Below, one piece after another: positions 8,063 through 14,700 of a DNA stretch of 15,130 bases. Origin of the DNA: JBOHHR01 sp050740975. Lineage in GTDB: Bacteria; Pseudomonadota; Gammaproteobacteria; JBOHHR01. Both the position numbers and the translations under genes were made by a program. The stretch covers positions 1-15,130 of the forward strand of contig JBOIEE010000333.1 in NCBI GenBank assembly GCA_050740975.1. The letters are read 5' to 3'. Position 1 is the stretch's first letter. Each line of letters opens with the position of its first letter. A model generated the notes under the pieces. It was not told the origin of the DNA, did not search any database, and saw only the letters and a program-made list of their open reading frames with translations.

Positions 8063-8209
8063 ATGTTAGGCTTAATGATAGTCTTTATCGAGCCAGAGCC
8101 AGCCCTACGTGTCCGGACAAGGGCGAATGGCAGGTATGTGGTCTTACTTGCCCGGCATTTCTGCTAGGCCATTGACAGAGTAAAAAACGACCACCGAAAG
8201 CATGAAAGA

Positions 8210-8740
8210 ATGACGGAAAAACAACAACGGGGGATGCCACTACGTCTGTTCATCTTGGACAAAGAAGGGCAGATCCTATTCTCCAGTCCTGTCGGCGAAG
8301 AAATGCTGACGGCCGTTCCCTCTCTAAAGGCTATTTGCGCGCAGCTAGCAAAGGGCGCGGGGCAGGAATCTGGAGAGATGGTCGTTAGGTTCCCTGGGAG
8401 TGACCGTTGGTGTGCGCTACGAGTTCTCGCGCTTGATGGTCTCCATCCTGCTGTGGGAGTGGTTGTAGACCAAGTCGATGTTTACTGCGCGCCCGTCAAT
8501 TCGCATCCCCGCAAAAATAACGGTACGCCCAAGATTAGTGGTACGTTTAAACTTTCGCGCCGAGAAACCGAAGTGATAGAAGCCGTCGAAGTCGGTTTGA
8601 CGGATAAACAGATCGCTGGCAGGCTCAGTGTAAGTCCTGAAACAGTTCGCGGTTACCTCAAGACCGTTCGCGCGAAGCTGGGCGTTTCCACGCGTACCGC
8701 GATTCTCCACAAAATCCATACTGATACTGAAGTTGAATAG
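8210..8740 (+). CDS. LuxR-family transcriptional regulator without receiver domain
   Basis: A 176-residue protein. Residues 113-168 form a LuxR/NarL-type helix-turn-helix: LSRRETEVIEAVEVGLTDKQ, then SVSPETVRGYLKTVRAKLGV with the usual recognition-helix pattern. The first 110 residues (LRLFILDKEGQILFSSPVGE and a VVVDQVDV strand) look like a small PAS-like sensory domain. There is no phospho-acceptor Asp box, so it is not a classical response regulator. The ATG at 8210 is weakly preceded by GAAAG; an ATG at 8202 is followed almost at once by a stop. It stands alone, 78 bp before the kinase gene. The GC-rich dyads upstream are candidate control sites. The ligand and targets cannot be told. Confidence 0.82.
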   Translation: MTEKQQRGMPLRLFILDKEGQILFSSPVGEEMLTAVPSLKAICAQLAKGAGQESGEMVVRFPGSDRWCALRVLALDGLHPAVGVVVDQVDVYCAPVNSHPRKNNGTPKISGTFKLSRRETEVIEAVEVGLTDKQIAGRLSVSPETVRGYLKTVRAKLGVSTRTAILHKIHTDTEVE

Positions 8741-8818
8741 AGGGTTCGATAAATTGCTTCCAATATCCCGAACGCGGGACGAGCTATCGGCATCGCCTGG
8801 GGTGATGACCACAAGCGC

Positions 8819-9919
8819 ATGAACGATCACGCGAAGACCGAAGCCCAGCTGGTGCAAGAGATTGGGTCCCTACGGCACCAAGTCGCGCACCTGGAAGCCC
8901 TCTCGGAGCAATACCGCAGGGCGGAACGTAAGCTCGCCTGGCTGGCGACGATTCCCGAGCAGAATCCCAATATCGTGGTCGAAACCGATGCCACGGGCCG
9001 GGTCACCTACCTCAATCTTGCCGCGCAGGCGAGGTTTCCCGATCTGTTTCAGGACGGCTTCGCCCATCCCCTCCTCAAGGATATACCGGCGATGCTCAGC
9101 ACGTTCGAAAGCGGGAACCAATCCTATATTTCGCGCGAGATCGAGCTGGGTGAAGGGGCTTTTGAGCAGAAGATCTTTCGCTACACTAAGGAACCGGGTG
9201 TAGTACGCATCCGCGTCTACGCTCATGATGTCACGCGTCGAAAACGTGCCGAAGAAGCCATCCAGAAGCTTGCGCAACGGTTAGTCTATGCGCAAGAGGA
9301 GGAGCGCCAACGATTATCGCGGGAACTGCACGACGAAGCGGGGCAGGCCCTCACCGCGTTGAAGCTTGGTTTGGAGTTACTTCAGCGCGAGCTGCCGGTC
9401 GACCCGGCCGTGCTACGCCAGAATCTCGCGGAGGCGATCGCGCTCAGCGAGTCCACCAAAGAGCGGGTGCGTTTGCTGGCCCTGGGGCTGCGCCCGCCAG
9501 GCCTGGACACGGTCGGCCTGAACCTGACGCTAGAGGCGTTTTGCCGGGATTTCTCCCGCCGGACGCAACTCCTCATTGAATACCACGGGACCGAAGTGCG
9601 AGGCTTTTCCGATGCGATGAACATCTGTCTCTACCGGGTATTGCAAGAGGCATTGACCAACGTGGTCAAGCATGCCCAAGCGACCCAGGTGAACGTGAAC
9701 CTAGCGCTAGCAACCAAGACATTACGCTTGATCGTCGCGGACAACGGGCGCGGGTTTGATCAGACATCGGCGAAGCCCCTGTTTGAGCGGCCTTCGGGGA
9801 TTGGGCTGCTCGGCATGCGGGAGCGACTGGAGCTATTGGGAGGATGGCTCGATCTCGAATTCGCGCCGAGCTGTGGGCTCCGTTTAGTTGCGAACCTGCC
9901 GGTGAACGGGAGCGCATGA
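8819..9919 (+). CDS. Soluble PAS-domain sensor histidine kinase, NarX/DegS type (HisKA_3)
   Basis: A 366-residue kinase without transmembrane segments. Order of parts: an N-terminal coiled coil (about 5-40), a PAS domain (about 41-138, with NIVVETDATGRVTYLN and closing YAHDVTRRKRAEE), a HisKA_3 dimerisation helix with phospho-acceptor His171 in RLSRELHDEAGQAL, and an HATPase_c domain with the N box LQEALTNVVKHA, the DNGRGFD box and GIGLLGMRERLELLGG. Family knowledge: such kinases autophosphorylate on His and pass phosphate to a NarL-type regulator. The partner gene follows with a 4-bp ATGA overlap. With no membrane segment, the signal is probably cytoplasmic or redox/small-molecule; there is no Cys cluster or heme motif in the PAS region. 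The ribosome binding site before ATG 8819 is poor. Confidence 0.9.
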   Translation: MNDHAKTEAQLVQEIGSLRHQVAHLEALSEQYRRAERKLAWLATIPEQNPNIVVETDATGRVTYLNLAAQARFPDLFQDGFAHPLLKDIPAMLSTFESGNQSYISREIELGEGAFEQKIFRYTKEPGVVRIRVYAHDVTRRKRAEEAIQKLAQRLVYAQEEERQRLSRELHDEAGQALTALKLGLELLQRELPVDPAVLRQNLAEAIALSESTKERVRLLALGLRPPGLDTVGLNLTLEAFCRDFSRRTQLLIEYHGTEVRGFSDAMNICLYRVLQEALTNVVKHAQATQVNVNLALATKTLRLIVADNGRGFDQTSAKPLFERPSGIGLLGMRERLELLGGWLDLEFAPSCGLRLVANLPVNGSA

Positions 9920-10566
9920 TCCGCATTGTCTTAGCGGACGACCACCATCTGGTTCGAGAGGGTATTCGCGCCCTCCTGGAGAAGGCGAGTGACCTCGATG
10001 TCGTCGGCGAGGCCATGGATGGACAAGAAGCGGTTGATCTGGTGCGACGATTGATCCCCGACGTATTGGTCACGGACATCGCCATGCCGCAACTGAACGG
10101 TATCGAGGCCGTGCAGTTGCTACGCGAAATCGGAAGCCCCACCCGCATCGTGATCCTCTCGATGTACTCGGAAGACATCCTGGTTCGGCAAGCGCTGCAA
10201 AACGGGGCCAAGGGTTTTCTGCTGAAAGGTTCGGTCGCGGAAGAGCTACTCCTAGCTATCCGCGCCGCAAGCCGGGGAGCGGTTTATCTTAGCCCGGCGA
10301 TCTCCAACACAGTCATTACCGATCCCGCTTTCCAGCCCGCCGCGAAAGCACCGGGCTCCGGTGCCCAGTTGACCGCCCGCGAGCTTGAGCTGCTGCAGTT
10401 GATCAGCGAGGGGCATACCAACAACCAAATGGCGGAGACGCTGCGGATCAGTGTCAAAACCGTGGAGCGGCATCGGACCAACCTGATGGCCAAACTGAAT
10501 GTCCGCAACCTCGTCGAGCTGATCCGGGTTGCGATCAAGCAGGGGTTGATCCGCCTCCAGGACTGA
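9916..10566 (+). CDS. NarL/FixJ-family response regulator
   Basis: A 216-residue two-domain regulator. The receiver domain (1-120) has Asp8/Asp9, phospho-acceptor Asp54 in LVTDIAMP, Ser82 and Lys104 in FLLKGS. The output domain is a LuxR-type helix-turn-helix (about 148-208) with LTARELELLQLISEGHTNNQ and SVKTVERHRTNLMAKL. The start is ATG 9916, overlapping the kinase stop; it gives the canonical MIRIVLADDHH N-terminus, whereas an in-frame upstream start near 9844 would lie within kinase coding sequence. The overlap shows that it is the kinase partner. The five-gene transporter/copper unit begins 317 bp downstream on the same strand, so it is a likely target, by inference. Confidence 0.93.
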   Translation: MIRIVLADDHHLVREGIRALLEKASDLDVVGEAMDGQEAVDLVRRLIPDVLVTDIAMPQLNGIEAVQLLREIGSPTRIVILSMYSEDILVRQALQNGAKGFLLKGSVAEELLLAIRAASRGAVYLSPAISNTVITDPAFQPAAKAPGSGAQLTARELELLQLISEGHTNNQMAETLRISVKTVERHRTNLMAKLNVRNLVELIRVAIKQGLIRLQD

Positions 10567-10675
10567 CCGTCCTCGACACGCAAAGGCGTCCTTGCTCGTG
10601 GGAAAGCGTTTGCCTAGCTAGACGGGTAGGCGCCCCTCCTGTACACACTTGCAGCCGCATGGGTGCCTGCGATCG

Positions 10676-10710
10676 TGAGGGAAAACCCTCAGCGCATGCG
10701 GGAGATCCCG
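10676..10710. repeat. Cluster of three hairpins/palindromes
   Basis: TGAGGG-AAAA-CCCTCA (10676-10691) is a perfect 6-bp stem with a 4-base loop. CGCATGCG (10693-10700) is a palindrome. CGGGA-GA-TCCCG (10699-10710) is a 5-bp dyad. No T run follows, so an ordinary terminator for the response regulator is not supported. An mRNA leader structure or operator is possible. Confidence 0.55.
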
Positions 10711-10723
10711 TATACCAATAGGA

Positions 10724-10755
10724 CGGATTGACCGGATTGGCCGGTGGCCCGGTGC
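10724..10755. repeat. Four imperfect 8-9-bp direct repeats
   Basis: The stretch reads as variants of one unit: CGGATTGA, CCGGATTGG, CCGGTGGC, CCGGTGCA. The roughly helical-turn-minus spacing could place repeated protein contacts on the DNA, or it may just reflect local GC-rich slippage. Confidence 0.4.
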
Positions 10756-10883
10756 ATGTTAAGTTAAACGTCGCGAGAACCGCCGTCGCCGGTGGTGGTG
10801 ACGGGGTGCCGGCGGCCAGCAGGGGACTAAGGGGTTAAAAAAAAGCGGTCACGGCGGATAGGTAGAACACAGGAGATAGGAAC

Positions 10884-11969
10884 ATGTCAACGAGAGAATC
10901 AGGGAACTCGGAGCATCGTGTCTTCCTTCGGCGCAGACAGCTGCTGCAGGGGCTCATTGTAGCAGCCGCTTTCACAGTCTCTTATACAGCGGGGAAACAG
11001 GCGCGGAAACTAGCGGGAAAACAAGCGGGAAAACAGAAGTCATTACAGGTGGGCGGCCTACCTGTGACCTGTAACCTCACTCTTCCTGTCGCCTGTGTGG
11101 CAAAGGCAGCCAGCAACAGCACTGCCAAGGTTGGCGGCCCGCGTTTTGAATATGAATACAGCAAGTACAGCGGTTGGCCAGAGATCAAGGAATCGCTCAT
11201 GACGGGAGGGATCCAGGCGGGCTATATGCTGGCGCCGCTGGTTATGGATTTGGCCGACAAGAAGATCCCGGTCAAAATCGTGTCCCTGGGCCATCGTTCA
11301 GGGGCGGTGATCATGGTGCGAACCGAGTCTCCGTACCAGCATTTCAAACAGCTCACCGGCAAACTAATCGCTATTCCCAGCCGTTTCGCCGTCGATTTCC
11401 TGTTTCTCAGAAAGATGCTGGCGCAGGAAAACATGACGCCAAAGGACATCGAGATCGTGGAGATGGCGCCCCCCGATATGCCGGCTGCCCTCTACGCCAA
11501 TGCAGTGGACGCTTACTGTACCGGTGAGCCTTTCGGGGCGGCCGCCCAGCGCGCGGGCTATGCACGACCTCTGCGCATGACGCGCGATGAATGGCGCAAC
11601 TACATCTGCTGCGTCCTGACCGTGCGCGAGGAGCTGATCGAGGAGAACGCTCCGCTGGTGCAGGATCTCGTCAACCAGGTGCTGGGCGCGGGCGCGTGGC
11701 TGGATGCGCAACAAGCAAACCGCGACAAGGCGGTCGCGATCGCGGCCGGGCGCAAGTTCTTCAATCAGGACCCGAACATCCTCAAGTTCGTCATGGAGAA
11801 TCCGACGGACCGGGTGACTTATGGCGACTTGCGCATGATCAGATCGGAGTTCGAGGAACTGATGCAGCTTTCGCTCGAGGCTGGCACAATCAAACACCCC
11901 ATCCCGTATGAAAAGTACATGGACGAGAGCTTTGCGCGAAACGCTAAGCCGGCCGTCATCACGCTCTAA
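10884..11969 (+). CDS. Tat-exported NrtA/SsuA-type ABC transporter substrate-binding protein
   Basis: A 361-residue periplasmic binding protein. Residues 15-34 form a twin-arginine signal (R16-R18 then QLLQ and a hydrophobic stretch, LIVAAAF). A KQ-rich linker with repeated AGKQ (36-52) leads into the mature domain. Landmarks are LPVTCNLTLPVACVA (59-73), YSGWPEIKESLMTGGIQAGY, IAIPSRFAVDFLFLRKML, VEMAPPDMPAAL and DAYCTGEPFG, matching the nitrate/sulfonate/taurine-type (NMT1/SsuA/NrtA-like) family. Family knowledge: these deliver small ligands to an SsuBC-type importer, and that permease and ATPase lie downstream. Five Cys (63, 71, 212, 242, 243) are unusual in this fold and could bind metal or form disulfides. 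AGGAGA at 10871-10876, 7 bp before the ATG, sets the start. The ligand is unknown. Confidence 0.88.
   Translation: MSTRESGNSEHRVFLRRRQLLQGLIVAAAFTVSYTAGKQARKLAGKQAGKQKSLQVGGLPVTCNLTLPVACVAKAASNSTAKVGGPRFEYEYSKYSGWPEIKESLMTGGIQAGYMLAPLVMDLADKKIPVKIVSLGHRSGAVIMVRTESPYQHFKQLTGKLIAIPSRFAVDFLFLRKMLAQENMTPKDIEIVEMAPPDMPAALYANAVDAYCTGEPFGAAAQRAGYARPLRMTRDEWRNYICCVLTVREELIEENAPLVQDLVNQVLGAGAWLDAQQANRDKAVAIAAGRKFFNQDPNILKFVMENPTDRVTYGDLRMIRSEFEELMQLSLEAGTIKHPIPYEKYMDESFARNAKPAVITL
10989..11039 (+). repeat. Short tandem repeats encoding a Lys/Gln linker
   Basis: Variants of GCGGGAAAACA recur (two exact copies near 11011 and 11023, looser ones before), giving AGKQ-ARKL-AGKQ-AGKQK directly after the signal helix. 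Expansion by slippage looks likely. It lengthens the linker between the signal and the folded domain. Confidence 0.6.
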
Positions 11970-11975
11970 GATGAG

Positions 11976-12566
11976 ATGAGAGGAAGACACTTGCATTGTG
12001 CCCTCGCACTGCTGCTCTCGCTGCTCTTCACGGCTGCGATGAGTGCTGCGGACGACGCGACTCTCAAAGCGGGTGTTTTCAATCCGCCGCGGCAGGCACC
12101 TGATTTCTCCCTGAGCGGATCGGATGGCTCCGAATTGAGACTCAGCCGCTACCGCGGAAAGGTGCTCGTACTGGCGTTTGGCTACACTTCCTGCCCCGAT
12201 GTCTGCCCCATGACGCTTGCAGTCCTGGCCCAGGCGCGGAAGAAGCTGGGCGTGGAAGGCAATGAGCTTCAGGTCGTGTACATCACCGTGGATCCCGAAA
12301 GAGATGACGCCGAGCGCCTGCATAAGTACCTCGCTGCCTTTGACCCGACATTTGTCGGCGGCACGGGTACTGCCGAGCGGCTGGCCGCTGTGCGTGAGGA
12401 GTATGGTATTATTGCCAACAAGAAATCCGTCGGCACCAGCTATTCGGTAGCCCATTCGTCGTTCACCTATTTGATCGATCGCGATGGAAGCCTGCGCGCG
12501 CTGATGCCGTATGGGTGCACTCCTGACGATTACGTGCATGACCTCAGGATTTTGTTGAAGAAGTGA
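11976..12566 (+). CDS. Sco1/SenC/PrrC-family copper chaperone
   Basis: A 196-residue thioredoxin-fold protein with an N-terminal signal or anchor helix (about 8-25, ALALLLSLLFTAAMSA). The Sco copper site is complete: Cys73 and Cys77 in YTSCPDVCPMT and His160 in YSVAHSSFTYLID. YITVDPERD and the APDFSLSGSDG entry strand are also typical. Family knowledge: Sco proteins bind Cu(I/II) outside the inner membrane and help deliver it to the CuA site of cytochrome oxidase or to other copper enzymes, or act as thiol reductants. Its start is 6 bp after the binding-protein stop; an ATG at 11971 stops at once. It overlaps the next gene by GTGA. No oxidase gene is in the window, so its client is probably elsewhere or is the neighbouring cupredoxin. 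Confidence 0.93.
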   Translation: MRGRHLHCALALLLSLLFTAAMSAADDATLKAGVFNPPRQAPDFSLSGSDGSELRLSRYRGKVLVLAFGYTSCPDVCPMTLAVLAQARKKLGVEGNELQVVYITVDPERDDAERLHKYLAAFDPTFVGGTGTAERLAAVREEYGIIANKKSVGTSYSVAHSSFTYLIDRDGSLRALMPYGCTPDDYVHDLRILLKK

Positions 12567-13033
12567 ACGTGCGCCGTCAAGTAGCCGCTTCATTCGTGAA
12601 GCTCCTTCGTAGGAATTGGTTCTTGATTCTGATAGCGGGTAGCGCGCTCGGCGTAACCGCGTGGGCCGCGCTGGCTCCGATCAGGTCTTCTTCAAGGGAT
12701 GAGATCTTCGAGATCCCGAAGGGCACATGGGCCCGCAGGATGGCGGGAAACAATATCGAGATCCTACCCTCCGAGATTTGGCTGACTCTCGGCGTCAAGG
12801 ACATCCTTGCCTTGAGAAATCTGGATGATGTGCCGCAAATATTCGGACCGACTCTGATGATGCCCGGTCAGGGCTTTCGGCTGCCGTTCGCGGTGGCTTC
12901 CAGCTATCAATTCGCCTGCACGGCGCACGCCAGCGGGCAAATGACCGTCATTGTCGAGCCGACGCCCGCGTCGCCGTGGGCCCGGCTTCGATGGCGTGTG
13001 AGCGCCCTCTTGAGGGGGGCATGGTGGCGATAA
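12563..13033 (+). CDS. Membrane-anchored cupredoxin-like protein
   Basis: A 156-residue protein starting at GTG 12563, in a 4-bp GTGA overlap with the Sco gene. One membrane helix (about 19-38) leaves the rest in the periplasm. Residues 64-132 read as a cupredoxin barrel: NNIEILPSEIWLTLGVKDIL, then LRNLDDVPQIFGP, a PGQGFRLPF strand, and the copper loop FACTAHASGQMTVIVE with Cys119, His122 and Met127. The first copper His expected in the NxDxxPH segment is Gln92 here. A type-1 site would then be incomplete or differently ligated. The C-terminal tail is Arg/Trp-rich (RLRWRVSALLRGAWWR), perhaps lying on the membrane. Between a Sco protein and an ABC permease, it may accept or carry copper; this is inference. 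Confidence 0.75.
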   Translation: MNVRRQVAASFVKLLRRNWFLILIAGSALGVTAWAALAPIRSSSRDEIFEIPKGTWARRMAGNNIEILPSEIWLTLGVKDILALRNLDDVPQIFGPTLMMPGQGFRLPFAVASSYQFACTAHASGQMTVIVEPTPASPWARLRWRVSALLRGAWWR

Positions 13034-13806
13034 GGCAAGGTATCGAAATGGGAAAGATCAAGCAGGTTCTACCGTCTCTGGCAGTGATGGCGTCGTTGAT
13101 CGCCGTGTGGTGGGCGGTCGTCGAAGTAACTGAAAGCGTCATTTTTCCCATACCATGGCAGATCGTGACCGGCACGTTGGAGCTGATCCACGACGGAACT
13201 TTGTGGGAGCACATAGGCGCATCTCTATTTCGGGTTGGCACTGGCTTCCTGCTCGCGGTCGTCCTTGCCGTTCCGCTGGGTCTCTGGATGGGGTGGGTCA
13301 GAGGCGCGTTCACGACGCTGAATCCCATCTTCCAGATGCTGCGGCCCATTTCACCCATTGCCTGGATCCCCATTGCCATTCTCTGGTTCGGCGTGGGAAA
13401 TGCGTCGCCCATTTATCTCATTTTCATCGCGTCGGTATTTCCGATGATCGTGCAGACCACGGCCGGGGTACACACCATCGAGCAGCGATATCTCCGGGCG
13501 GCCGGAAATTTCGGGGTTTCGCGTTACAAGCTTTTTCGCCAGGTCGTGATCCCCGCTGTCCTACCCCAGATCATCGTGGGGATGAGGATCGGCCTCGGCG
13601 TAGCCTGGCTCGTCGTGGTTGCGGCAGAGATGATCGCTCTCAAGTCCGGGCTCGGCTACCTCATTATCGATTCGCGGAATGCGGGAAACCGCTACGATCT
13701 GGTGATCGCCGGAATGGTCGTCATCGGACTGATCGGACTCTTGTTGGATGGCATCATGCGGCTTTTGGAACAACTCAAGTTAGTGAGGTGGCGCTATGCC
13801 CGCTAA
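13021..13806 (+). CDS. SsuC/TauC/NrtB-type ABC transporter permease
   Basis: 261 residues with about six membrane helices, including LPSLAVMASLIAVWWAVVEV, then FRVGTGFLLAVVLAVPLGLW, SPIAWIPIAILWFGVG and YLIFIASVFPMIVQT. The cytoplasmic EAA loop (about 155-185: YLRAAGNFGVSRYKLFRQVV, then IPAVLPQI) couples to the ATPase. Family knowledge: BPD_transp_1-type permeases of this kind import sulfonates, nitrate, cyanate or bicarbonate. I chose ATG 13021, preceded by GAGGGGG, giving a 13-bp overlap with the cupredoxin gene. ATG 13048 is an alternative, and an earlier GTG at 12976 is unlikely. It overlaps the ATPase gene by 11 bp. Confidence 0.9.
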   Translation: MVAIRQGIEMGKIKQVLPSLAVMASLIAVWWAVVEVTESVIFPIPWQIVTGTLELIHDGTLWEHIGASLFRVGTGFLLAVVLAVPLGLWMGWVRGAFTTLNPIFQMLRPISPIAWIPIAILWFGVGNASPIYLIFIASVFPMIVQTTAGVHTIEQRYLRAAGNFGVSRYKLFRQVVIPAVLPQIIVGMRIGLGVAWLVVVAAEMIALKSGLGYLIIDSRNAGNRYDLVIAGMVVIGLIGLLLDGIMRLLEQLKLVRWRYAR

Positions 13807-14554
13807 GATTGTAGTCAAGGACATCAAGAAGGACTTTGTATCGGACATGGGCTCGCTACCCGTGCTGAAGGGCGTCAGTTTTACGGTCGGCGACGGCGAG
13901 TTAGTGGCCATCGTGGGGCCCTCCGGCTGCGGCAAGTCGACCCTGTTGAACATCATCGCGGGATTCGATCGCGCCGATCAGGGATATGTCACTATCGATG
14001 GTACGGAGAAGAACAAGCCGAGCTCAAAGGGCATCCTCATCTCCCAGCATGGCTCCGTTTTTCCCTGGCTCACCGTTCAGCAGAACCTGATGTTCGGGCT
14101 CAACGGGCTTCTTGCGCACGGCGACAAGGAAGCGCTTGCCGATCGCTATGCGGCCATGGTGGGATTGAAAGGTTTCGAGGCGAGCTACCCGCACGAGCTG
14201 TCGGGGGGAATGCTCAAGAGAACTGAGTTGGCACGGGCGCTCGTCGTGAAGCCGGAGATCCTCTACATGGATGAGCCGTTCTCAGCCCTGGACGCGCTCA
14301 TGAATCTGCGTATGCGCAAGGAGCTGCTGCGAATTCTGTCGGAAGAGCGCCATACCGTCGTGCTGGTGACCCACGACGTGGAGGAGGCGATCCACATGGC
14401 CGAACGGGTCATGGTCCTGTCGGCTCGGCCGGCAACGATCCAGGCCTCTTTCGACGTGCCGTTCCCGCATCCACGTAAACTTTCGAGCCCTGAGGTGCAA
14501 GAGCTCAGAGTGTCGATTCTTCGTGAGCTCGGGGTTGACCGCTATTCTAACTGA
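13796..14554 (+). CDS. SsuB/TauB/NrtD-type ABC transporter ATP-binding protein
   Basis: 252 residues with all ATPase motifs: Walker A GPSGCGKST (41-49), Q-loop Gln84 in SQHGSVFPWLT, signature LSGGM (135-139), Walker B ILYMDEPFSALD with Glu160, and switch His193 in VTHD. The FPWLTVQQN and SARPATIQASFDV blocks are typical of the nitrate/sulfonate/taurine importer ATPases. After LSGGM the usual RQR is LKR, a mild deviation. With the upstream permease and binding protein this makes a complete importer. It is the last gene of the unit; no terminator hairpin with a T run follows in the next 100 bp. Confidence 0.93.
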   Translation: MPAKIVVKDIKKDFVSDMGSLPVLKGVSFTVGDGELVAIVGPSGCGKSTLLNIIAGFDRADQGYVTIDGTEKNKPSSKGILISQHGSVFPWLTVQQNLMFGLNGLLAHGDKEALADRYAAMVGLKGFEASYPHELSGGMLKRTELARALVVKPEILYMDEPFSALDALMNLRMRKELLRILSEERHTVVLVTHDVEEAIHMAERVMVLSARPATIQASFDVPFPHPRKLSSPEVQELRVSILRELGVDRYSN

Positions 14555-14620
14555 TGTCGCCTTGATCCGGGCGAGCAGCGGTAAATCCCGCAGCGGCCAC
14601 ACCGTATAGTAGCAAGGGGA

Positions 14621-14642
14621 CTAAAGTACATACCCACTTTAG
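14621..14642. repeat. Inverted repeat with 7-bp arms
   Basis: CTAAAGT (14621-14627) and ACTTTAG (14636-14642) flank an 8-base loop. The run that follows is A-rich, not T-rich, so it is not a plus-strand terminator. It sits just upstream of transposase debris and could be part of the left end of that element. Confidence 0.5.
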
Positions 14643-14698
14643 AAAAATGGGGTAGACGGTTAGCTCCTCCTACCCCAAGATGTAGGGGCGGGCGCCCC
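14631..14698. promoter_or_regulatory. Second cluster of TACCCC-type sites and a GC-rich dyad
   Basis: TACCCAC (14631), TGGGGTA (14648) and TACCCCA (14671) are near-matches to the NarL heptamer. TCCTACCCC at 14668-14676 repeats the nonamer found at 7914-7922. GGGGCG-GG-CGCCCC (14685-14698) is a perfect dyad. These may be regulator sites, or parts of an insertion-element end. Confidence 0.3.
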
Positions 14699-14700
14699 GG

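Larger units (their letters stand above)
7861..8209. other. Intergenic region between the polysaccharide cluster and the regulatory genes
   Basis: About 350 bp with no convincing gene. It holds a TACCCC-type dyad at 7917-7934 with another partial site at 7940-7946, a tandem 11-bp duplication at 8041-8062, and a perfect 10-bp palindrome TGTCCGGACA at 8110-8119. A TTGACA hexamer at 8172-8177 lacks a usable -10 element. No terminator with a T run is seen after the polysaccharide genes. Confidence 0.6.
10567..10883. other. Intergenic region, candidate control region of the transporter/copper operon
   Basis: 317 bp with no convincing gene. It contains a run of dyads at 10676-10710, imperfect short direct repeats at 10724-10755, a GC-rich block around 10780-10820 and an A8 run just after 10837. 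ATAGGTA at 10858-10864 fits the inverse NarL heptamer but overlaps the leader. No convincing sigma-70 pair is seen. Given the tight operon downstream, its promoter should lie here. Confidence 0.55.

Noticed and set aside
8172..8177. Perfect TTGACA hexamer as a sigma-70 -35 box for the LuxR gene
   Set aside because: No acceptable -10 hexamer lies 16-18 bp downstream, and transcription would start at or inside the coding region.
9666..10211. A 181-codon minus-strand open frame across the kinase/regulator junction
   Set aside because: It overlaps catalytic domains on the other strand and its Ser/Arg-rich translation resembles no protein family.
10659..10721. A 20-codon ORF starting at an ATG in the intergenic region
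   Set aside because: No ribosome binding site precedes it and it coincides with the hairpin cluster; the peptide has no recognisable feature.
10746..10761. Sigma-54-like promoter (TGGCCCG...TGT)
   Set aside because: The -24 half is a fair match, but the essential GC of the -12 element is GT, and no NtrC-type activator gene is present.
11364..12593. A 409-codon open frame on the minus strand across the binding-protein and Sco genes
   Set aside because: The plus strand carries two well-supported family proteins here with intact motifs. The minus-strand translation has no recognisable motif and is Arg/His-rich, as expected of a shadow in GC-rich DNA.
14621..14698. Hairpins after the ATPase gene as an intrinsic terminator
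   Set aside because: Neither the 14621-14642 stem nor the 14685-14698 stem is followed by a T run on the plus strand.
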